From contig CAJYTK010000008.1 of assembly GCA_913777615.1 (NCBI GenBank), positions 1-64,000 on the forward strand: a DNA stretch of 64,000 nucleotides, written 5' to 3'. Positions 1 through 9,643 of this stretch are shown piece after piece; the stretch's first letter is position 1, and every line of letters begins with the position of its first letter. Position numbers and translations under genes: made by a program. The notes under the pieces are model-generated. The model ran no database searches and was not told where the DNA came from. It saw only the letters and a list, made by a program, of their open reading frames with translations. The DNA is from an uncultured Agrobacterium sp. GTDB lineage: Bacteria; Pseudomonadota; Alphaproteobacteria; Rhizobiales; Rhizobiaceae.

Positions 1-226
1 TCTATTCCAGAAACCCCAGATTACTCCAGGATCCCGCAAGCCTCGCCGCCCACGTTTCTCTTTCTTCTCATATTCAATTGTCAAAAAACAGACACCAATC
101 AAGTGTCAAAAAATCAAACCCCTCAAGTCAACCTAGACCCAAGAGAAACAAGCATCAGCTCATCTTTTCCGATTTTCTCTAGAACAAAGGACTTCGTCGC
201 CAGCAGCGCCGCCGCCCTCGTCAGTG
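1..226 (-). other. probable 5' leader of an rRNA operon
   Basis: Read on the minus strand, this stretch follows a strong promoter and shows no coding potential. It contains two TTTTTTGACA-like blocks, a short hairpin and a purine-rich end (GAATATGAGAAGAAAGAGAA) followed by a GC-rich end. This resembles, from memory, the leader preceding 16S rRNA in Rhizobium and Agrobacterium operons. The 16S gene itself would lie beyond position 1, so the assignment is by resemblance and promoter structure only. Confidence 0.6.
91..107 (-). other. hairpin with flanking T-runs in the rRNA leader
   Basis: GACAC and GTGTC are separated by seven bases, and on the minus strand the hairpin is followed within two bases by TTTTTT. 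It has the shape of a weak intrinsic terminator inside the leader. It could be an attenuation or antitermination element or an RNase processing site; the sequence alone does not decide. Confidence 0.35.
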
Positions 227-232
227 AGCGGA

Positions 233-262
233 CTTATAAGAGAACACCCCCAAACAAGTCAA
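233..262 (-). promoter_or_regulatory. strong sigma-70-type promoter (rRNA operon)
   Basis: On the minus strand TTGACT (262-257) is followed after 18 bases by TATAAG (238-233), then a GC-rich discriminator beginning TCCGC. A near-consensus -35 and -10 with a GC-rich discriminator is typical of stringently controlled stable-RNA promoters. No protein gene follows on that strand within the window. Confidence 0.6.
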
Positions 263-450
263 CACACGTTTTTCATAAATCTGTCGTTTTTCCGTAAGTA
301 CGCGTAATTAATGATGTTTTTCGAGATATTTTGTTCGAGGGCATCCCAAACACCCTTGCAGGGCTTGTGTTGAATTCTGCAAATCACCTGTCTCTTTCCT
401 GATCCGCTTGGCATGCTAAGTTCGAGGCATAAGAGAAGAGGGAGAAGTCC
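263..450. other. divergent intergenic region
   Basis: This is the non-coding gap between the minus-strand rRNA-type promoter and the plus-strand cyclodeaminase-family gene. A purine-rich ribosome-binding stretch (AGAAGAGGGAGAAG) ends just before 451. I see no further clear motif. Confidence 0.5.
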
Positions 451-1401
451 ATGCTGGTTCTGAATGAGTACGAAACGCGCAACGCCTTGGCGTGGCCGCG
501 GCTGATCGATGCGATCGAAACCATGTTCCGTGGCGGCTGTGAGATGCCTGTGCGGCATCATCATGAGGTCACTGTTCCAGGCGAGCGTGATGCGACACTT
601 CTCATGATGCCCGCATGGGTGCCTGGCTCCTATATGGGTGTAAAGATCCTTTCGGTCTTCCCCGATAACAGCACACGCGCGCTGCCCGCGATCTTCGGTA
701 CCTATCTTCTTTCCTCTGGCAAGACCGGCGAGATGCTGGCTGCGGTTGAGGGTGGCGAACTTACGGCACGGCGCACAGCCGCGACATCCGCTCTGGCAGC
801 AAAATACCTTGCGCGGCGCGATGCGTCATCCATGCTGATGGTCGGGACTGGCAGGCTGTCACTCAACCTCATGCAGGCGCATGCGACAGTGCGACAGATA
901 TCTACCTTCCATATATGGGGACGAAATGTCGCCTCCGCGGAAAAGGCAGCGGCTGAGGCACGCCAGATAGGCCTGAACGCCTTTGCCTGCGCCGATCTAG
1001 AAGCTGGTGTGCGAAACGCCGATATTGTCTCCTGTGCTACACTTTCCAGCGAGCCATTGATCATGGGCGAATGGCTGAAGCCCGGCGCGCATCTCGATCT
1101 CGTCGGCGCCTTCAAGCCGTCCATGCGCGAAAGCGACGATGAGGCGATCCGGCGTACGAGCGTGTTTGTCGACACCTTCGATGGCGCCCTCAAGGAGGGT
1201 GGCGACATCGTGCAGCCCCTCGACGCGGGCGTGCTTCAGCGACCAGACATTAAGGCAGAGCTTGCCGATCTCGTTTCGCGGCGTCACAAGGGCCGCGAGA
1301 ACGATAACGAGATCACGCTTTTCAAATCGGTGGGTGCAGCACTTGAAGATCTGGCCGGTGCCATTCTCGCCTATGAGAGCGTGACGCGACGGACCAATTG
1401 A
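451..1401 (+). CDS. ornithine cyclodeaminase / mu-crystallin family protein
   Basis: This 316-residue NAD(P)-dependent enzyme belongs to the ornithine cyclodeaminase/mu-crystallin family. Members deaminate and cyclise ornithine to proline or reduce cyclic imines such as pyrroline-2-carboxylate. Family marks are Lys65 in VKILSVFP, the block around LTARRTAATSALA (104-116), the Rossmann motif VGTGRLS (131-137), FDGALKEGGDI (243-253) and the C-terminal DNEITLFKSVGAAL (285-298). The length is near the family norm. A GGGAG ribosome-binding site precedes the start, and hrpB begins 4 bp after the stop, so the two are probably co-transcribed. The substrate cannot be settled from sequence, because ornithine cyclodeaminases, ketimine reductases and alanine dehydrogenase-like members share these motifs. 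Confidence 0.88.
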   Translation: MLVLNEYETRNALAWPRLIDAIETMFRGGCEMPVRHHHEVTVPGERDATLLMMPAWVPGSYMGVKILSVFPDNSTRALPAIFGTYLLSSGKTGEMLAAVEGGELTARRTAATSALAAKYLARRDASSMLMVGTGRLSLNLMQAHATVRQISTFHIWGRNVASAEKAAAEARQIGLNAFACADLEAGVRNADIVSCATLSSEPLIMGEWLKPGAHLDLVGAFKPSMRESDDEAIRRTSVFVDTFDGALKEGGDIVQPLDAGVLQRPDIKAELADLVSRRHKGRENDNEITLFKSVGAALEDLAGAILAYESVTRRTN

Positions 1402-1405
1402 TGCC

Positions 1406-3892
1406 ATGACGCCAATCATCAAAGCGGCACTGCAAAACGCAAGCACCCTTCCTGTCACGGAGGTGCTTGCGGAACTCGGAGACAAGTTGCACCGGGCCGG
1501 GAGAGCCATTCTTTGCGCACCGCCTGGAGCCGGCAAGACCACGCTGGTGCCGCTTTACCTTCTCGACCAGTCCTGGCTTAGCGATGGCAAGATCATCCTT
1601 CTTGAGCCACGACGGCTTGCAGCGCGGGCCGCGGCGAGCCGGATGGCATCGTTACTCAAGGAGGAAGTGGGCGAAACTGTCGGCTATCGCATGCGCCTCG
1701 ACAACCGGGTTTCGGAAAGAACGAGGATCGAGGTGGTGACGGAAGGTGTTTTCGCGCGGATGGTGCTGGATGATCCCGAACTCAGCGGTATTTCTGCCGT
1801 CATCTTCGACGAGTTTCATGAACGTTCGCTCGATGGCGACTTCGGTCTGGCACTGGCTCTCGACGTACAATCCGGACTGCGGGACGACTTGCGTATTCTC
1901 GTGATGTCCGCGACGCTGGATGCGGATCGGATCAGCGCGCTTCTCGATGATGCTCCGGTGGTCACCAGTCTCGGTCGCAGCTTTCCGGTCGATATTCGCT
2001 ACGAAGACCGGACAGGACAGGAACGGATCGAAGACAAGGCTGCGCGGGCGATCATCGAGGCGCATGGCGCGGAGCAAGGCTCGATACTCGCCTTTCTTCC
2101 CGGGCAGGCGGAGATCAAGCGGACAGCGGAGAGGCTTGAGGGTCGTTTCGATCCACAGACGCAGGTGATTCCGCTTTACGGCTATCTCTCCCAGAAGGAG
2201 CAGGACGCAGCGATCAAGCCGACGGAAAAAGGCAAGCGCAAGATCGTGCTGGCAACCTCGATTGCCGAAACGTCGATCACCATCGATGGTGTGCGGATCG
2301 TGATCGATAGCGGGCTGCAACGGCTTCCGGTGTTCGAGCCTTCGACCGGCATGAGCCGGCTGGAAACGGTGAAGGTGTCGCGCGCCTCTGCCGAACAACG
2401 CGCGGGTCGTGCCGGGCGAACGGAGCCAGGCATCGCGATCCGCCTATGGCATGCGGGACAGACGGCAGCACTGCCGGCCTTCACGCCACCACAGATTTTG
2501 GCAAGCGATCTCTCCGGCTTCGCGCTCGATCTTGCCCATTGGGGTGTCAGTGACCCTGCAAGCCTGATGTTTCTCGATCAGCCGCCATCGGCCACGTTGA
2601 AAGAAGCGAATGCGCTGCTGTTTGGCCTCGGCGCCCTCGATCAGTCCGGTGCAATCACCGCACGCGGAAAGCTGATGCGCGACATGGCGTTGCCCCCTCG
2701 CCTCGCGGCGATGGTGATCGCAGCGGGTGAGCAAGGATGCGGCGAAGACGCTTCGCTGCTTGCCGTTCTGCTCACAGAGCAGGGACTTGGCGGCAACGAT
2801 ATCGATCTCGATGAGCGGCTTCGTCGATTCAAAGGCGAAAAGTCTGAGCGGGCAATGGCCGCCAAGGGGTTGGCAAGACGGCTCGCCTCTTCGCTTCCCG
2901 GCAAAAGGGCCACTGCAGCAACGACCTTAACGGCGGGGCAGCTTCTGTTGTATGCCTTTCCGGACCGCATCGCGTTTCAACGGGGCGCGCGCGGTCGCTA
3001 TGTCATGGCCAATGGCCGGGGTGGAGAGCTGGAAGAGACGGAACGGCTGGCGACGGAGAAGATGCTGGTGGTTGCCGATATTGTCGGCCGCGCCGCACGA
3101 CCGAGAATTCTGGCCGCGGCGTCGATCAGCCTTAGAGACGTGGAGGCATTTCTACCCGAGGCAATCGTCAAGGAAGACCAGCTTTTCTTCGACAAACCGA
3201 GCGGACAGGTGCGCGCCCGGCGCGTCTCGCGTATCGGCGCCATTATCCTGGACGAAACACCTCTTGCGCGTCCCATCGGCGAAAAGGCCGCGCAAGCGCT
3301 GGCAAATGGCCTTCGTGAGCATGGTCTCGATATTTTGGCCTTTTCGAAGGAGGCGCAGCAGCTGCGCCATCGCCTGGGCTTCCTGTACCGCAGTGTCGGC
3401 GCGCCCTGGCCGGACATGAGCGACACAGCACTGATCGACAGACTGAACGAATGGTTCGTGCCGTTCCAGCACGATGCCAAGGCAATCCATGACATCAGTG
3501 GCGGCAACATCATCGAAGGATTGCGCTCGCTAGTGCCGCATGAGGAACTGCGCCAGCTTGGCAAACTGCTACCGACTCATTTCGAAGCGCCAACAGGCCA
3601 AAAGCATCCCATTCAATATGATGGCGAGGAGCCGACGCTGACCATCCGCGTACAAGAACTCTTTGGCTTGAAAGAGCACCCGAGTGTAGCCGGGGGAAAA
3701 TTGCCACTTCTCCTAGAATTGACCTCGCCGGCGCACAGGCCGATACAGACCACGCGGGATCTGCCCGGCTTCTGGGCTGGCTCCTGGAAGGATGTGCGCG
3801 CAGACATGCGCGGGCGTTATCCACGCCACCCCTGGCCCGAAGATCCAGCATCCGCACAACCCACGCACCGCGCCAAGCCGCGCGGCACATGA
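1406..3892 (+). CDS. hrpB: ATP-dependent helicase HrpB
   Basis: This 828-residue DExH-box helicase is of the HrpB type (superfamily 2, related to DEAH RNA helicases). The N-terminal motor shows Walker A GAGKTT (41-46), DEFH (135-138), SAT (168-170) and motif VI QRAGRAGR (331-338). A helicase-associated region and the C-terminal domain typical of HrpB follow. The full length agrees with the family (about 800-840). It lies 4 bp downstream of the cyclodeaminase-family gene and 18 bp before actS. Its cellular role is poorly defined in most bacteria; RNA remodelling is inferred from the family. Confidence 0.95.
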   Translation: MTPIIKAALQNASTLPVTEVLAELGDKLHRAGRAILCAPPGAGKTTLVPLYLLDQSWLSDGKIILLEPRRLAARAAASRMASLLKEEVGETVGYRMRLDNRVSERTRIEVVTEGVFARMVLDDPELSGISAVIFDEFHERSLDGDFGLALALDVQSGLRDDLRILVMSATLDADRISALLDDAPVVTSLGRSFPVDIRYEDRTGQERIEDKAARAIIEAHGAEQGSILAFLPGQAEIKRTAERLEGRFDPQTQVIPLYGYLSQKEQDAAIKPTEKGKRKIVLATSIAETSITIDGVRIVIDSGLQRLPVFEPSTGMSRLETVKVSRASAEQRAGRAGRTEPGIAIRLWHAGQTAALPAFTPPQILASDLSGFALDLAHWGVSDPASLMFLDQPPSATLKEANALLFGLGALDQSGAITARGKLMRDMALPPRLAAMVIAAGEQGCGEDASLLAVLLTEQGLGGNDIDLDERLRRFKGEKSERAMAAKGLARRLASSLPGKRATAATTLTAGQLLLYAFPDRIAFQRGARGRYVMANGRGGELEETERLATEKMLVVADIVGRAARPRILAAASISLRDVEAFLPEAIVKEDQLFFDKPSGQVRARRVSRIGAIILDETPLARPIGEKAAQALANGLREHGLDILAFSKEAQQLRHRLGFLYRSVGAPWPDMSDTALIDRLNEWFVPFQHDAKAIHDISGGNIIEGLRSLVPHEELRQLGKLLPTHFEAPTGQKHPIQYDGEEPTLTIRVQELFGLKEHPSVAGGKLPLLLELTSPAHRPIQTTRDLPGFWAGSWKDVRADMRGRYPRHPWPEDPASAQPTHRAKPRGT

Positions 3893-3910
3893 CATGACGA
3901 AGAGGGACCG

Positions 3911-5218
3911 ATGGCAAAGCAGCCCGTAGAGACGACACGTTTCGGCCGTGCCAGCCGTCAAATACGCCTGCAGACCATCGTCTGGTTGCGGTGGCTTGCG
4001 GTTGCCGGACAGAGCGCCACGATCCTACTCGTGGCATTGGTTCTTGGCTTCCCCCTGCCGCTTCTCACCTGCGCGCTCCTTATTGCCGCTCTTGCAACGG
4101 CCAATCTGTTTCTGTCCGCACGCTTTCCGGCGACCTACCGCCTTGAGCCGTGGGAGGCGACGCTGTTGCTGGCCTTCGACTTGCTGCAGTTGACGGCGCT
4201 GATCTACATTACCGGCGGTCTGTCGAACCCGTTTGCGCCGCTGATCTGCGTACAGGTCATCATTGCCTTTGCCTCCCAGCCGCTGAAACATTCTCTCGTG
4301 TTGCTGTTCTTCGCGCTTGTCTGCGCCACAGCGATCGCATTTTCGCCATTTCCCGTCCCCTGGTATCCGGGTGAGGAACTGCCGATCCAGCTTATCATCC
4401 ATGTCGGCATCTGGTGTTCGATCGTGGCGATGATGTCGTTTGCCGCCTTCTATGCCTATCGCGTCTCCCATGAAGCCAACCAGCTTGCCGACGCGCTGGC
4501 CGCGACCGAGCTGGTTCTGGAACGAGAGAAGCATCTCTCGCAACTCGATGGACTCGCTGCCGCAGCGGCCCATGAGTTGGGAACACCGCTTGCGACGATC
4601 AGCGTTGTGGCCAAGGAAATGGAACGCGAACTGGGCAAGGACGAACGCTTTAGCGAGGATGTGGCTTTGCTGCGCAGCCAGAGCGAGCGATGCCGAGACA
4701 TTCTACGCCGGCTGACATCGCTCTCCGCCGAGGGCGAAGAACATATTCGCCGGCTTCCGCTGTCGTCGCTGATCGAAGAGGTGATGGCGCCGCACCGGGA
4801 ATTCGGGGTCAAACTGAAGCTGGTGGAAAAATCAGGGCGCGCCGGTGAGCCGATAGGCGCCCGCAATGCCGGGATTCTCTACGGGTTGGGAAACCTGCTG
4901 GAAAATGCGGTCGATTACGCCAAGGATATGGTCACTGTCACCGTGTCGCATGATCAGCATCAGGTGAAGGTGATGATCGAAGATGATGGCGATGGCTATT
5001 CGCCGGATATTCTCGCGCGGATCGGCGATCCTTATGTGACAAATCGGCAAAACGACACGACCGCAGGTGGACTTGGGCTTGGGCTTTTCATCGCCAAGAC
5101 GCTGCTTGAACGCTCCGGTGCGGCGCTGACATTCGAAAACCGTGGACCAAATGCCGCAGGGGCGAGGGTCACCGTTATCTGGCCGCGCTCGGTTATGGAG
5201 GATAGTAACAGTCGGTGA
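3911..5218 (+). CDS. actS: redox-sensing histidine kinase ActS (RegB/PrrB family)
   Basis: This is a 435-residue membrane sensor kinase. About six hydrophobic segments fill residues 25-185 and include GGLSNPF (102-108), the quinone-site motif of RegB proteins. The cytoplasmic part has the H-box with His221 (AHELGTPLA), followed by Cys261 in SERCRDILRRL, which matches the redox-active cysteine of RegB. The C-terminal ATPase shows NLLENA, DDGDGYSPD and GLGLGLF. In this family, oxidised quinone or cysteine oxidation inhibits the kinase, so the regulon responds to low oxygen or acid. The partner regulator follows 102 bp downstream. The family call is firm; the name ActS follows rhizobial usage. 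Confidence 0.93.
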   Translation: MAKQPVETTRFGRASRQIRLQTIVWLRWLAVAGQSATILLVALVLGFPLPLLTCALLIAALATANLFLSARFPATYRLEPWEATLLLAFDLLQLTALIYITGGLSNPFAPLICVQVIIAFASQPLKHSLVLLFFALVCATAIAFSPFPVPWYPGEELPIQLIIHVGIWCSIVAMMSFAAFYAYRVSHEANQLADALAATELVLEREKHLSQLDGLAAAAAHELGTPLATISVVAKEMERELGKDERFSEDVALLRSQSERCRDILRRLTSLSAEGEEHIRRLPLSSLIEEVMAPHREFGVKLKLVEKSGRAGEPIGARNAGILYGLGNLLENAVDYAKDMVTVTVSHDQHQVKVMIEDDGDGYSPDILARIGDPYVTNRQNDTTAGGLGLGLFIAKTLLERSGAALTFENRGPNAAGARVTVIWPRSVMEDSNSR

Positions 5219-5320
5219 TCTTGGAGTTTGTTAGGAAACTCTTACGCTTGTAGCGCATGAAGCGTATGATCGCCCAAGAGGCACCAACCAAAGATAATAA
5301 AACGACCGAAGGAAGCGACC

Positions 5321-5905
5321 ATGGTGGATGACGGACAGAACCAGCAGGCAGAAGCAGCAACAGCCGCGGATGCGATTGGTCCGGACAAATCGCTGCTGGT
5401 GGTTGATGATGACGGTCCGTTCCTGCGCCGTCTGGCGCGCGCGATGGAAGCCCGCGGCTTTGTGGTCGATACCGCCGAATCGGTCAGCGAAGGGATCGAG
5501 AAATCGAAAAGCGCGCCGCCGAAATATGCGGTGGTCGATCTGCGCTTGGGTGATGGCAATGGATTGGAAGTGATCGAGGCGATCCGCCAGCATCGCGACG
5601 ACACCCAAATCGTCGTTCTCACAGGCTACGGGAATATTGCGACCGCCGTGACGGCGGTGAAACTCGGGGCACTGGACTATCTGGCGAAGCCCGCCGATGC
5701 CGACGATGTCTTCAACGCGCTGACCCAGCGCGAGGGCGACAAGATGGAGGTGCCGGAAAACCCTATGTCTGCCGACAGGGTTCGCTGGGAACATATTCAG
5801 CGCGTCTATGAAATGTGCGAGCGAAACGTCTCGGAGACGGCTAGGCGGCTGAACATGCATCGCCGTACTCTGCAGCGCATTTTGGCCAAACGGGCGCCTA
5901 AATAG
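5321..5905 (+). CDS. actR: response regulator ActR (RegA/PrrA family)
   Basis: This 194-residue two-domain regulator is paired with ActS. The receiver domain has the acidic pair Asp30/Asp31, the phosphoacceptor Asp73 in VVDLRLGDG, Thr101 and Lys123 (LAKPAD). The Fis-type DNA-binding helix-turn-helix spans about residues 155-190 (NVSETARRLNMHRRTLQR) and is nearly invariant in RegA proteins. The ~15-residue N-terminal extension rich in Gln and Ala is less conserved. The gene converges on mmcB with only 15 bp between the stops. Confidence 0.94.
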   Translation: MVDDGQNQQAEAATAADAIGPDKSLLVVDDDGPFLRRLARAMEARGFVVDTAESVSEGIEKSKSAPPKYAVVDLRLGDGNGLEVIEAIRQHRDDTQIVVLTGYGNIATAVTAVKLGALDYLAKPADADDVFNALTQREGDKMEVPENPMSADRVRWEHIQRVYEMCERNVSETARRLNMHRRTLQRILAKRAPK

Positions 5906-5920
5906 AACGACGGTAACGGA

Positions 5921-6406
5921 TCAATCCGAATAGCTGGTGCCGGTAGACCATTCCGCCATCATCAGGCGTCGGGCTGCGGTTCTGGAAAAATCCAGCATCA
6001 GGGATTTGCGCGTGGCGGGAGCGAGCTTGTGCTCCGGCGCTTCGCGGATCATGTGGGCTCCGTAACCGTCGGAAAGAAACAGGCCGCACTCTTGCGGAAA
6101 GATATCCAGCGGCACCTCGGCATGGGTAGCAAAGAACAGCCGGTCACAATGCAGCCGGTAGTCCGGCCATTTGCGATCCACCTTGAAATCCTCGATCGAG
6201 GATTTGATCTCGATGATCCAGATTTCTCCTTTGACCGACAGACTGATCAGATCAGCCCGCCTGCCGCTGGAAAGTGCAAGTTCCGGCAACACGGAATGGC
6301 GCATCTCGTTCAGCAATATCTGCACGCCCCGGCGCACAAGCATGGCTTTTTCAGATTGGCGACCGTCGATTAACGGATTGTTATTTGTAAACGAAAGAAT
6401 AGTCAT
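5921..6406 (-). CDS. mmcB: MmcB-family putative DNA repair endonuclease
   Basis: This 161-residue protein belongs to the alphaproteobacterial MmcB family, a predicted PD-(D/E)XK-fold nuclease linked to mutagenic or alternative DNA repair in Caulobacter. Candidate catalytic residues are Asp52 (GRRADLIS) and Glu66/Lys68 (IIEIKSS). I chose the ATG at 6406 (MTILSF), which fits the family length; the frame stays open another 50 codons upstream but looks non-coding there. It is convergent with actR and divergent from the L,D-transpeptidase gene. The biochemical activity is inferred, not shown. Confidence 0.82.
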   Translation of the reverse strand: MTILSFTNNNPLIDGRQSEKAMLVRRGVQILLNEMRHSVLPELALSSGRRADLISLSVKGEIWIIEIKSSIEDFKVDRKWPDYRLHCDRLFFATHAEVPLDIFPQECGLFLSDGYGAHMIREAPEHKLAPATRKSLMLDFSRTAARRLMMAEWSTGTSYSD

Positions 6407-6556
6407 CGATCGATTCTGGAAAGCGCTCCGTGAAATTGTTGCAAAAAGACCATGAAGCAGCATTTTCGCACGAGCTGTAGTCTTGCTGCGGTGCGATGGC
6501 TTGCAAAGCCTAGAGTAATCGAAAATAACCCGATTATCCAATATCGCTCCATGCAC

Positions 6557-6570
6557 CGCTTATATAAGCG
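6557..6570. promoter_or_regulatory. 14-bp perfect palindrome upstream of the L,D-transpeptidase gene
   Basis: CGCTTATATAAGCG is a perfect palindrome 20 bp before the start codon at 6590. Its centre, TATATA, could also serve as a -10 element. It could be an operator overlapping the promoter or a hairpin in the leader. Confidence 0.35.
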
Positions 6571-6589
6571 ATTTTTCCGCGAGAACACC

Positions 6590-7276
6590 ATGCGCATTCG
6601 CACTTCAATGACTGCACTCGGCCTGTCGTCCATCCTTGCCTTGGCCGGTTGCGCGTCCACGACGACTGAAACCTCCTCTGCCCGCCCTGTCGCAGCGCCT
6701 GTTGTGGTTGAGACGGCACAGATCTTCGGTGACGAGGTTTACGGCGCGACCACGGACGCCGGTTACGCCCTCCCAGCCATTCCGATCAACCGCGTTGACA
6801 AGAAGTTTCATCGCCAGATCGTTAGCTATGAAACGGCGGAAAAGCCCGGAACGGTCATCGTCAATACTCGCGAGCGCTTCCTCTACTACATCCTGCCAGG
6901 CGGCAAGGCTGTGCGTTATGGCATCGGCGTCGGCAAGCAGGGCTTTGCCTGGGCAGGTGAAGCCTATGTGGCCTGGAAGCAGGAATGGCCGACATGGCAT
7001 CCGCCAAAGGAAATGGCTGCACGCAAGCCTGAAGTGGCCAAGTACGTTGAAAACGGCATGGGTCCGGGCATCAGCAATCCGCTTGGTGCGCGCGCCATGT
7101 ATCTCTTCAACGAACAGGGCCAGGATACGCTGTTCCGTATCCACGGTTCGCCTGAATGGGCGTCGATCGGCACCGCAGCTTCTTCCGGCTGCATTCGCAT
7201 GATCAACCAGGACGTGATCGATCTCTACAGCCGCATCCGTCCGGGCCGAAGCTCCAAGGTCGTCGTTATCCAGTAA
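6590..7276 (+). CDS. L,D-transpeptidase (YkuD domain) lipoprotein
   Basis: This 228-residue envelope protein has a lipoprotein signal ending in LALAGC (lipid-modified Cys21) and a YkuD catalytic domain from about residue 85. The active-site block has His185 (RIHGSP) and Cys201 in SSGCIRM (198-204), the L,D-transpeptidase signature. Such enzymes form 3-3 peptidoglycan cross-links or attach proteins to peptidoglycan. Rhizobiales are rich in these enzymes and use 3-3 cross-links heavily, so a role in wall growth is plausible. The start at 6590 is set by the signal peptide; the ribosome-binding site (GAGAA) is weak. Confidence 0.9.
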   Translation: MRIRTSMTALGLSSILALAGCASTTTETSSARPVAAPVVVETAQIFGDEVYGATTDAGYALPAIPINRVDKKFHRQIVSYETAEKPGTVIVNTRERFLYYILPGGKAVRYGIGVGKQGFAWAGEAYVAWKQEWPTWHPPKEMAARKPEVAKYVENGMGPGISNPLGARAMYLFNEQGQDTLFRIHGSPEWASIGTAASSGCIRMINQDVIDLYSRIRPGRSSKVVVIQ

Positions 7277-7294
7277 TCTCTGGACATGCCTATC

Positions 7295-7330
7295 AAAAAA
7301 GCCGCCGTGGAATGTCCCGGCGGCTTTTTT
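7295..7330 (+). terminator. intrinsic terminator after the L,D-transpeptidase gene
   Basis: A 7-bp GC stem (GCCGCCG/CGGCGGC, 7301-7307 with 7318-7324) is followed by TTTTTT and preceded by AAAAAA, so it may act in both directions. Confidence 0.85.
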
Positions 7331-7393
7331 CGTTTCAGGCCAAACGCTTCTCGTTTAGAGGAAGCGCTCACCAAGACCTGGTGAATGGGGCGC

Positions 7394-9562
7394 TCACGCG
7401 CCCCGCTTTGCCTTTAGCTCGAGACGGCGGCGATGCAGGACTGGCTCGGTATAGCCGTTTGGCTGCGCCCTGCCCTTTAGCACCAGTTCAACGGCGGCCT
7501 GAAACGCGACCGAATCATCGAAGTTGCCGGCCATCGGCGTGTAGGCCGCATCGCCCGCATTCTGCTGATCGACAATGGCCGCCATGCGCTTCATGGTTTC
7601 AACGATCTGCTCCTCCGAAACGACGCCGTGGCGCAGCCAGTTTGCCATGTGCTGTGCGGAGATGCGCAGCGTCGCACGGTCTTCCATCAGGCCGATATTG
7701 TTGATGTCCGGCACCTTGGAGCAGCCGACCCCTTGATCCACCCAACGCACGACATAACCCAGAATGCCTTGGGCATTGTTGTCCAGTTCCCGCTGAATTT
7801 CTTCCGGCGTCCAGTTGGGGCGAACCGCGACAGGCACGGAGAGGATGTCGGCAAGCTTGGCGCGACCGCGGCTCTTCAGACCTTCCTGCACATGCGCGAC
7901 ATCGACCTTGTGGTAATGGGTTGCGTGTAGCGTCGCCGCGGTTGGCGACGGCACCCAGGCGGTGTTGGCGCCGGCCTTGGGGTGAGCGATCTTCTGCTCC
8001 AGCATCGCGGCCATGAGATCGGGCATGGCCCACATGCCCTTGCCTATCTGCGCGTGACCGGACAGGCCGCATTCGAGACCGATATCGACGTTCCAGCTCT
8101 CATACGCGGCAATCCAGGCCGCCTGCTTCATGTCGCCCTTGCGGATCATCGGGCCAGCTTCCATCGAAGTATGGATTTCATCTCCAGTGCGATCGAGGAA
8201 GCCGGTATTGATGAAGACAACCCGATCCTTGGCAGCACGAATGCATTCCTTAAGGTTGACGGTGGTGCGGCGCTCCTCGTCCATGATGCCCATTTTCATG
8301 GTGTTGGGCCGCATGCCGACCAGCTGTTCGACCCGGGTGAAGATATCGGCTGCGAAGGCAACCTCCTCCGGGCCGTGCATCTTGGGCTTGACCACATACA
8401 TGGAGCCAGCGCGCGAGTTCTGGTGGCGGCCACTCGGGCCGACATCGTAAAGCGCAATCAGGCCTGTGATGACGGCATCCATGATGCCTTCCGGAACCTC
8501 ATTGCCATCACGATCCAGAATGGCCGGGTTCGTCATCAGGTGGCCGACGTTGCGCACCAGCATCAGCGATCGCCCGGGGAGCGTCAGCGCCGAAGCATCC
8601 GGCGCTGTATAGTTGCGATCCGGGTTAAGGCGACGGGTGAACGTCTGGCCTCCCTTGGACACCTCTTCGGTAAGGTCGCCGCGCATCAGGCCAAGCCAGT
8701 TGCGATAAACGATGAGCTTGTCCTCGGCATCGACGGCGGCGACAGAATCTTCGCAGTCCATAATCGTGGTGAGCGCCGATTCCAGAATGACGTCGGAAAT
8801 ACCGGCGCGATCATCCTTGCCGATGGCCGTGGAGGGATCGATGACGATTTCGATATGGATGCCGTTGGTCTTCAACAGGATGACGGAGGGCTGCGACGCG
8901 TCGCCGTCGAAACCGGCAAACTGCGCAGAATCGGCAAGCGGTGTCGACTGGCCATCCTGAGTGACAGTGAGAGCGCCATCGACGACGGTGAGGCCGCTGA
9001 CATCTACCCAGCTGCCAATTGCAAGGGGAACGGAATCATCGAGGAAGGAACGAGCCCAAGCGATGACCTTTTCGCCACGGCGGGGGTTGTAGCCCCTGCC
9101 CTTTTCGGCGCCGTCCTCTTCGGCAATCGCGTCCGTGCCGTAAAGCGCATCATAGAGCGAACCCCATCGCGCATTGGCGGCGTTCAAGGCATAGCGCGCG
9201 TTCATCACGGGTACGACAAGCTGCGGCCCGGCAAGCTCGGCGATTTCGGGATCGACATTCTGTGTGTTGACCTTGAAGGCTGCGCCTTCCGGCACGATGT
9301 AGCCAATCTCGCGCAGATAGGCTTCATAGGCGGCGAGATCGGACGGTGCGCCGTTCTGGCGGTACCAGTCGTCCAGCTTTTCCTGAAACGCATCGCGCTT
9401 TGCCAGCAGCGCTTTGTTCTTCGGCGCCAGATCGTGGACGATGGCAGAAAAGCCACTGAAGAAGTCATCGGCGTTCAGCCCGGTTTCGGGCAGAACTTCG
9501 TCCTTCAAAAACTGATAAAGTGTCTCGTCGAACGACAGTCCGTTATGCTCGATGCGGCTCAC
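7394..9562 (-). CDS. glcB: malate synthase G
   Basis: This 722-residue enzyme condenses glyoxylate with acetyl-CoA to malate, the second step of the glyoxylate bypass. The family signatures [18 protein letters not shown] and [12 protein letters not shown] are present, and the length equals E. coli GlcB. I chose the GTG at 9562 (protein start VSRIEHNGL) because AGGGAG sits 6 bp upstream; an in-frame ATG at 9583 would add seven unlikely residues. The gene stands alone between a terminator and the DUF1402 gene. A palindrome at 9644-9658 lies in its promoter region. Confidence 0.96.
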   Translation of the reverse strand: MSRIEHNGLSFDETLYQFLKDEVLPETGLNADDFFSGFSAIVHDLAPKNKALLAKRDAFQEKLDDWYRQNGAPSDLAAYEAYLREIGYIVPEGAAFKVNTQNVDPEIAELAGPQLVVPVMNARYALNAANARWGSLYDALYGTDAIAEEDGAEKGRGYNPRRGEKVIAWARSFLDDSVPLAIGSWVDVSGLTVVDGALTVTQDGQSTPLADSAQFAGFDGDASQPSVILLKTNGIHIEIVIDPSTAIGKDDRAGISDVILESALTTIMDCEDSVAAVDAEDKLIVYRNWLGLMRGDLTEEVSKGGQTFTRRLNPDRNYTAPDASALTLPGRSLMLVRNVGHLMTNPAILDRDGNEVPEGIMDAVITGLIALYDVGPSGRHQNSRAGSMYVVKPKMHGPEEVAFAADIFTRVEQLVGMRPNTMKMGIMDEERRTTVNLKECIRAAKDRVVFINTGFLDRTGDEIHTSMEAGPMIRKGDMKQAAWIAAYESWNVDIGLECGLSGHAQIGKGMWAMPDLMAAMLEQKIAHPKAGANTAWVPSPTAATLHATHYHKVDVAHVQEGLKSRGRAKLADILSVPVAVRPNWTPEEIQRELDNNAQGILGYVVRWVDQGVGCSKVPDINNIGLMEDRATLRISAQHMANWLRHGVVSEEQIVETMKRMAAIVDQQNAGDAAYTPMAGNFDDSVAFQAAVELVLKGRAQPNGYTEPVLHRRRLELKAKRGA

Positions 9563-9643
9563 AACATATCTCCCTATGGTCATTGTCCATAGAGTGGAGG
9601 GTGAACCCGGCTCGCGTCAACCGTTTCGCAGCATCAAAGATTT

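Noticed and set aside
103-297. 64-codon plus-strand open frame at the left edge
   Set aside because: It runs antisense through the rRNA-type promoter and leader, has no ribosome-binding site and no recognisable protein features.
7982-9592. 536-codon plus-strand open frame opposite glcB
   Set aside because: Antisense to a clear malate synthase; long antisense frames are expected in GC-rich coding DNA and the translation resembles no family.
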